Positions 59,993-64,000 of a stretch of DNA of 64,000 nucleotides are shown one piece after another. The notes beneath the pieces are model-generated. The model did no database searches. It saw nothing but the letters and a program-made list of their open reading frames with translations, and was not told the origin of the DNA. The stretch is taken from contig CAVEOA010000011.1 in assembly GCA_963617205.1 (NCBI GenBank), positions 3,730-67,729 on the forward strand, written 5' to 3'. The translations under genes and the position numbers were made by a program. How positions within the stretch are numbered: position 1 is the stretch's first letter; every line of letters begins with the position of its first letter. This stretch comes from UBA11524 sp963617205. Its GTDB lineage: Bacteria; Bacillota; Clostridia; Christensenellales; Aristaeellaceae.

Positions 59993-60159
59993 TGATTTAC
60001 CTCCTAATGTCGTCTCGTTGGCGCCGTCCGGCTTCCACTGCAGGTGCGGTCGCCGCTGCGCTTCGAGTCCGTCGCCCGATTGACGGGCTGGTCCGCGCTA
60101 ATTACCCGCCATGGCCTGGCGGCAACTTAGCGCATCATCCCTATACAGACAACACTCTG
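59993..60159 (-). ncRNA. folded 5' leader of the S10 operon
   Basis: About 165 transcribed bases without a gene. A stem pairs GCGCTAA (60095-60101) with TTAGCGC (60127-60133), enclosing CCGCC/GGCGG, and GCCCG-ATTGA-CGGGC (60074-60088) makes a second hairpin. It may carry autogenous control by a ribosomal protein, but it is not matched to a known leader family by eye. Confidence 0.5.
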
Positions 60160-60188
60160 ATTATAGCAGATATGCATCGAATAATCAA
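60160..60188 (-). promoter_or_regulatory. S10 superoperon promoter
   Basis: On the minus strand TTGATT, a 17-base spacer, TATAAT. AT-rich tracts just upstream (60190-60260) could act as an UP element. About 300 bases between here and the next gene hold no supported ORF. Confidence 0.88.
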
Positions 60189-60449
60189 GGGGTTTTGTCG
60201 CCTTTTTTCAGAAAATTTCCGGCGTTTTTTGATTTTGCAATTCGCAAACCTCCCTTTTTTCGCGGTTTTGCAATCTTCACATCTATACACGCCCTCCTGT
60301 GTGTCCCAAATTCGGTCATTTCTTCTCCTTTCGCCAGACCGATCTCATCTTTTTGCATTTATGAATCCGTAAAGCATTGATATTCCTGCTCTTGCGTGCA
60401 AAATTATGAATACCTTGCCGCGTGTGTCTATGCTTTGCAGGCTTTTTGC

Positions 60450-60482
60450 AAGCAAAAAGGCATCCGACGCTTTTGCCGAATG
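60450..60482 (-). terminator. terminator after the P-II-like operon
   Basis: On the minus strand GGCATTCGGC pairs with GTCGGATGCC and is followed by five Ts, 10 bases after the small ORF stop at 60493. Confidence 0.8.
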
Positions 60483-60492
60483 CCCTCTTGGT

Positions 60493-60714
60493 TTATGAAA
60501 TTCGCGCGTAAAAGCCGCCTGCTTCTCCCTGATACAAGCCGAGCGTGCCATCCTCATCCAAGGTCATGTGATAGCGATGGTACTGCCCATCGACACTGCC
60601 AATCAGCACATCGTGCTCGTACCCGTTCGTGCCGCCGATGACCTGCCACGTCCATTTCCCCGACAGCGCAGCATTCGCCGGAAGTCCGGTTGTCAGACAG
60701 CTCATGGCTTCCAC
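60493..60714 (-). CDS. small hypothetical protein
   Basis: A 73-residue ORF between the P-II-like gene and the terminator. It has a beta-rich composition (KWTWQVIGGTNGYEHDVL, HRYHMTLDEDGTLGLYQG) that looks protein-like, but the start is weak (GTG at 60714 or a following ATG at 60708, no clear ribosome site). Real or a remnant; function unknown. Confidence 0.4.
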   Translation of the reverse strand: MEAMSCLTTGLPANAALSGKWTWQVIGGTNGYEHDVLIGSVDGQYHRYHMTLDEDGTLGLYQGEAGGFYARIS

Positions 60715-60735
60715 TTTCTCATCAGGTGCAGGTGC

Positions 60736-61404
60736 TTACAATTTAATCATCGCCTCGACAGGCAGTGCGCAGATGACCGTCTGCGCCTTGCTGTGCAGGC
60801 CGTGCTCGGCGTTGATGGCATTCATGATCGGTGCGCGGAGAGCCGTCGGGACGACGATGACAACGATCTCGCGGTTTTCCTCCAGATCGATGCTGTACGT
60901 CTGCTCCAGTTCCTCCAGACCTGCGATGCGCGCCCTGATGATGGTGCCGCCGCGCGCGCCGTTCGCCTTCGCGGTCGTCATGATGTCGCTGGTGTAGCCG
61001 CGGCCGCAGATGGCGAGAATCATGCTGTTCTCCGTGCGTTCCATCGTATGCTCTCCTCTCAATTCAGCTTTAACCTGCTCCTCCTGATAAGCGGCAAGGT
61101 TCGCAATCAGGTTGTTGATGCCCGAAAGCGGCAGGGATACCACAATGCCGGACGCATCGACGCTTCCGCGAAGGTCATTGTTCAGCGCCTGAAGCAGCCA
61201 CGAAACCGTGTTTTCCGTGCCGAAGCTGAACACAACGTCCTTCTCGGTGGAGTCGAGGTTCAGGATGTCCATGATTTCGGATGTCGCCGTGCCGCGTCCT
61301 GAGCATTGAATATGGAAGGAAACCCGATAATCTCCATAGACCTTCTGGAGGTTGACACCCTGTCCGCGCCTGACAATGGAGAGAAGCACATTCATTTTTT
61401 CCAT
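60736..61404 (-). CDS. tandem P-II-like signalling protein
   Basis: A 222-residue protein with two P-II-like ferredoxin folds. The first (about 4-105) has SIVRRGQGVNLQKVYGDYRV, the second (about 120-222) LAICGRGYTSDIMTTAKANG with GARGGTIIRAR, and a VVIVVP strand. P-II proteins report nitrogen or energy state by binding ATP/ADP and control partner proteins. GGAGG lies before the ATG. It lies 15 bases after the DUF1538 membrane gene and probably regulates it. Confidence 0.8.
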   Translation of the reverse strand: MEKMNVLLSIVRRGQGVNLQKVYGDYRVSFHIQCSGRGTATSEIMDILNLDSTEKDVVFSFGTENTVSWLLQALNNDLRGSVDASGIVVSLPLSGINNLIANLAAYQEEQVKAELRGEHTMERTENSMILAICGRGYTSDIMTTAKANGARGGTIIRARIAGLEELEQTYSIDLEENREIVVIVVPTALRAPIMNAINAEHGLHSKAQTVICALPVEAMIKL

Positions 61405-61418
61405 TTGTTATTCCTCCA

Positions 61419-62939
61419 TTAATCGAAGTAGACGATTGTGTCTTCCACCTGCTCCAGTCGCGTATGCAGGCGGCGGCGTGCAATCTGATGGCGCAGCACA
61501 GCCGACAGACCCATGATCTGAATCGTGACAAGCGGCGTCATGGCGACCATGGCAACGATGCCGAACGCGTCGGTCATCATGTTGCCGCCGAGCGCGCTGC
61601 ATGCACCCTGCGCGAAGGGCAGCAGGAATGTCGCGGTCATCGGACCGCTGGCAACGCCGCCGGAGTCGAATGCGATGCCGGTGAACATGCTCGGCACGAA
61701 GAACGTCAGTCCCAGCGCGATGGCGTAGCCCGGAATGAGCAGCCAGAAGATGTTCAGCCCTGTCAGCACGCGCAGCATCGCCAGACCGACAGACACGCAG
61801 ACGCCGACGGACAGCGCCGTACCCATGGCCTTGTGCGAGATGGCGCCGTTGGAGACCTCCTCGACCTGCCGGTTCAGCACCGCGACCGCGGGCTCAGCCT
61901 TGACGATGAAGAAGCCGATGAGCATGCCGATCGGGATGAGCAGCCAGCGGCTGTCACTTTTTGCAATCGTCGCGCCGATGACCTGACCGGCAGGCATGAA
62001 GCCGACATTCACGCCGCAGAGGAACAGCACCAGCCCGATGTACGTATATGCGAAGCCCGGACCGACCTTCAGCAGCTCGCTGCCCTTGAAGTGGCGCGTG
62101 ATGATCTGGAAGATGGCAAACAGCCCGACGATGGGCAGCAGCGCGATGGCGACCTCAGCGAAGTAACTCGGGAACGCATCGCAGAAATACGTGGCTGCCT
62201 CGGCGCTTGTTGAAATCGCCGGGATGACCGTTTCAGTCACCTCAGCTGAATCGGGCTGATAGATGATGCCCAGCAGCAGCACGGAAAGAATCGGACCGAC
62301 AGAGCACAGCGCGACAAGACCGAAGCTGTCGCTGGCGGAGTTTTTGTCCGTGCGGCTCGATGCAATACCGACACCAAGCGCCATGATGAACGGCACGGTA
62401 ATCGGTCCCGTCGTCACGCCGCCGGAGTCGAAGGACACGGCGATGAAGTTGCCCGGCGCAATAAACGCGAGCGCAAACACAATAAAGTAGAAGATAAGCA
62501 GCAGCCGACGAAGCGGAATCGCCATGCGGATACGCAGCGCCGCAACGACAAGGAAGATGCCGACGCCTGCCGCAACCGTCCAGATGAGCACGCGTGAGTT
62601 GATTGCGGGCACCTGCTCGGCAAGCACCTGCAAATCAGGCTCGGCAACCGTGATCAGCATCCCCAGCACGAGGAAGACGATGCCGGACAGCCACGCCGAC
62701 TTGTGGTTGCTCAGCACCTCGCCGACGCCCTCGCCCAGCGGCGTCATGCACATATCGACGCCCATCGTGAACAGACCCATGCCGACCACCAGCAGCACTG
62801 CGCCAAACAGGAACAGCACCAGCGTACCCGGCTCAAGCGGCGCAATCGTTACGGACAGAACAAACACGATAGCCGTAATCGGCAGCACCGCCGCAAGTGA
62901 TTCGTTTGTTTTCTCCTTCAGTTGTTTCACAAGATGCAA
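61419..62939 (-). CDS. DUF1538 membrane protein with internal duplication
   Basis: A 506-residue protein of about 12 hydrophobic spans. Two halves repeat the same motif: AVSFDSGGVTTGPITVPF near residue 170 and AFDSGGVASGPMTATF near 415, each followed by a Gly-rich helix. This matches the DUF1538 family, of unknown function, probably a transporter. The start is TTG at 62939 with AAGGAG 8 bases before it. It forms a pair with the P-II-like gene, as expected if P-II controls transport. Confidence 0.8.
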   Translation of the reverse strand: MHLVKQLKEKTNESLAAVLPITAIVFVLSVTIAPLEPGTLVLFLFGAVLLVVGMGLFTMGVDMCMTPLGEGVGEVLSNHKSAWLSGIVFLVLGMLITVAEPDLQVLAEQVPAINSRVLIWTVAAGVGIFLVVAALRIRMAIPLRRLLLIFYFIVFALAFIAPGNFIAVSFDSGGVTTGPITVPFIMALGVGIASSRTDKNSASDSFGLVALCSVGPILSVLLLGIIYQPDSAEVTETVIPAISTSAEAATYFCDAFPSYFAEVAIALLPIVGLFAIFQIITRHFKGSELLKVGPGFAYTYIGLVLFLCGVNVGFMPAGQVIGATIAKSDSRWLLIPIGMLIGFFIVKAEPAVAVLNRQVEEVSNGAISHKAMGTALSVGVCVSVGLAMLRVLTGLNIFWLLIPGYAIALGLTFFVPSMFTGIAFDSGGVASGPMTATFLLPFAQGACSALGGNMMTDAFGIVAMVAMTPLVTIQIMGLSAVLRHQIARRRLHTRLEQVEDTIVYFD

Positions 62940-62968
62940 TGGGCAGACTCCTTTCTCTCAGAAAAGCG

Positions 62969-63364
62969 TCAGTCGAGCGTAATTTTCTCCGGCGCGTGCG
63001 TGAACGACGAGAACACCGCCACCGCATTTTTGAAATAGAACACCTCGGTATTGCCGTCGTTCTCGTCATACATCTTCCGCAGCGACGGATATGCATCCAG
63101 CATGGACTTGCGTGCTTCCATGCGGTCATCCTCGATCAGCTCGCCCGACAGGCGCAGCCATTCGCCGTCCATAAATGCACAGATTTCCGCCTTCGGATTC
63201 GCATGGAGCTGCTTCGACACGTCCTTCACCTTGCCGGTTTGAATATACAGCTTGCCTTCAAACACATGCGCGGTGCCGAAGGGACGCACGCGAGGCTGAT
63301 CGCCGTCAACGGTCGCCAGATAATACGTGCCCGCCTTCTTCAGGAATTCCACAACTCGTTCCAC
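62969..63364 (-). CDS. pyridoxamine 5'-phosphate oxidase-family protein
   Basis: A 131-residue split-barrel flavin-binding protein: AGTYYLATVDGDQPRVRPFG, KLYIQTGKVKDVSKQL and CAFMDGEWLRLSGEL are typical of small PPOX-like proteins. Substrate unknown; it is unlikely to be true PdxH at this length. Start GTG 63364 with GGAGGG before it. Confidence 0.85.
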   Translation of the reverse strand: MERVVEFLKKAGTYYLATVDGDQPRVRPFGTAHVFEGKLYIQTGKVKDVSKQLHANPKAEICAFMDGEWLRLSGELIEDDRMEARKSMLDAYPSLRKMYDENDGNTEVFYFKNAVAVFSSFTHAPEKITLD

Positions 63365-63417
63365 AGATAATCCCTCCTAACTGATGGATAGACAACCTAT
63401 CCGATTGAATATACCAT

Positions 63418-63447
63418 ATTATACAACATTTGAAATACAACGGTCAA
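63418..63447 (-). promoter_or_regulatory. promoter of PPOX-family gene
   Basis: On the minus strand TTGACC, an 18-base spacer, TATAAT, about 50 bases before the GTG start. Confidence 0.75.
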
Positions 63448-63608
63448 GAGAAAAAATACCCGTTGCAATGCTCTTTTCATGCACAGGCAACGTATTTTTT
63501 ATGTACCCGTCACAATTTCTTCATGCTGAGAACATACGCAAGCGATATCATGCTCTTGACAGGCAGGAACAGTCGCCGATGGTACGCAGCCGGAAAGGAG
63601 ACGTTATC

Positions 63609-63752
63609 ATGAAGCTGATTTGGGAACCGATGGTGGTCGCCGCCATGTTGATTGAATCAATGCCGGAGGCGCAGAGCAGCCGCAATGATGCTGATGCGCA
63701 CAACACTGACAGCGTCCGGGAAGATTCCGGCGCACAGGCCCCTGCATCGTAA
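63609..63752 (+). CDS. small hypothetical protein
   Basis: A 47-residue ORF with AAAGGAG 8 bases before its ATG. The first 18 residues are mildly hydrophobic (LIWEPMVVAAMLIES) and the rest polar and acidic. No similarity recognised and no convincing promoter; it may be spurious. Confidence 0.35.
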   Translation: MKLIWEPMVVAAMLIESMPEAQSSRNDADAHNTDSVREDSGAQAPAS

Positions 63753-63946
63753 GGGTTCATTTCATATTGCATCTTTTTATGTAACATTTCAAACCACGCA
63801 CCATGGCTGTGCACTGCGAAGGTGTCCAGACAGAAATCAGACGAAGTCTGCGACCGCAAAGCCCTCTGGAAGATGGAATTTCAAATCGTTTGCTTCATGC
63901 AACAAGATTGCTATCCGACAAGGGGATTTCGCTCTGCGGAGCGAGC

Positions 63947-63971
63947 AAGGGGGCTTTCCGGTCGCCCCCTT
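63947..63971. other. 8-bp hairpin near window end
   Basis: AAGGGGGC (63947-63954) and GCCCCCTT (63964-63971) are exact complements. No T-run follows. The 240 bases after 63752 hold no supported gene. Confidence 0.35.
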
Positions 63972-64000
63972 GACCCCTTCGGATTTCCCATAGTTGACTT

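Noticed and set aside
63553..63590. TTGACA as a promoter for the small ORF at 63609
   Set aside because: No acceptable -10 at 16-18 bases downstream.

Overview
The window looks like a chromosome segment from an anaerobic Gram-positive of the class Clostridia, moderately GC-rich. The evidence is the Firmicutes-style S10/spc ribosomal order, the 61-residue zinc-type S14, strong AGGAGG ribosome binding sites, sigma-A promoters with 17-base spacers, class III (oxygen-sensitive) ribonucleotide reductase and GerMN lipoproteins. The species cannot be read from the sequence.

Bases 1 to about 24,500 are part of an integrated mobile element, most likely the early/replication arm of a large temperate phage (no capsid, tail, lysis or conjugation genes are visible). 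Almost everything is on the plus strand in tightly packed, often overlapping genes. It carries a nearly complete replication and nucleotide kit: Sak4-like ATPase, SSB, a primase-helicase, a DnaE-type polymerase with PHP domain, a RuvC-like resolvase, a PD-(D/E)XK nuclease, a PhoH-like ATPase, dUTPase, a ThyX-like protein, class III ribonucleotide reductase with its activase, a small ferredoxin-thioredoxin-reductase-like protein, RNA ligase, ClpP-like protease and a RemA-like DNA-binding protein. The right end has an excisionase-like gene overlapping a tyrosine integrase (23,390-24,505). The left edge cuts a second tyrosine recombinase. One minus-strand HTH gene with its own promoter interrupts the pattern, and a short DNA motif (AATGCRGAAATTTT) recurs seven times between 3.6 and 10.3 kb.

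From 24.9 to 31.1 kb lies a host envelope-signalling operon: OmpR-type regulator, histidine kinase and two GerMN lipoproteins, followed by an HtrA protease. From 31.2 to 36.3 kb (minus strand) are a zinc-ribbon membrane protein, an M19 dipeptidase, an acetyltransferase fused to mannose-6-phosphate isomerase, and an ABC exporter. From 36.5 to 39.7 kb is the host anaerobic ribonucleotide reductase operon nrdDG behind a promoter with NrdR-box-like sites; its NrdD appears to end just before the glycyl-radical residue, whereas the phage copy is intact. Seven tRNA genes (39.8-40.4 kb, plus) converge on murG and two more tRNAs (minus).

From 42.1 to 47.0 kb (minus) is a complete branched-chain amino acid ABC importer (livKHMGF). 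From 47.1 to 60.2 kb (minus) is the S10-spc ribosomal superoperon from rpsJ to secY, adk, map, a KOW protein, infA and rpmJ. rpmJ has its own promoter and terminator, and the usual rpsM-rpsK-rpsD-rpoA-rplQ block does not follow. The right end (60.4-64 kb) has a tandem P-II-like protein beside a duplicated DUF1538 membrane protein, a PPOX-family protein and a small unplaced ORF.
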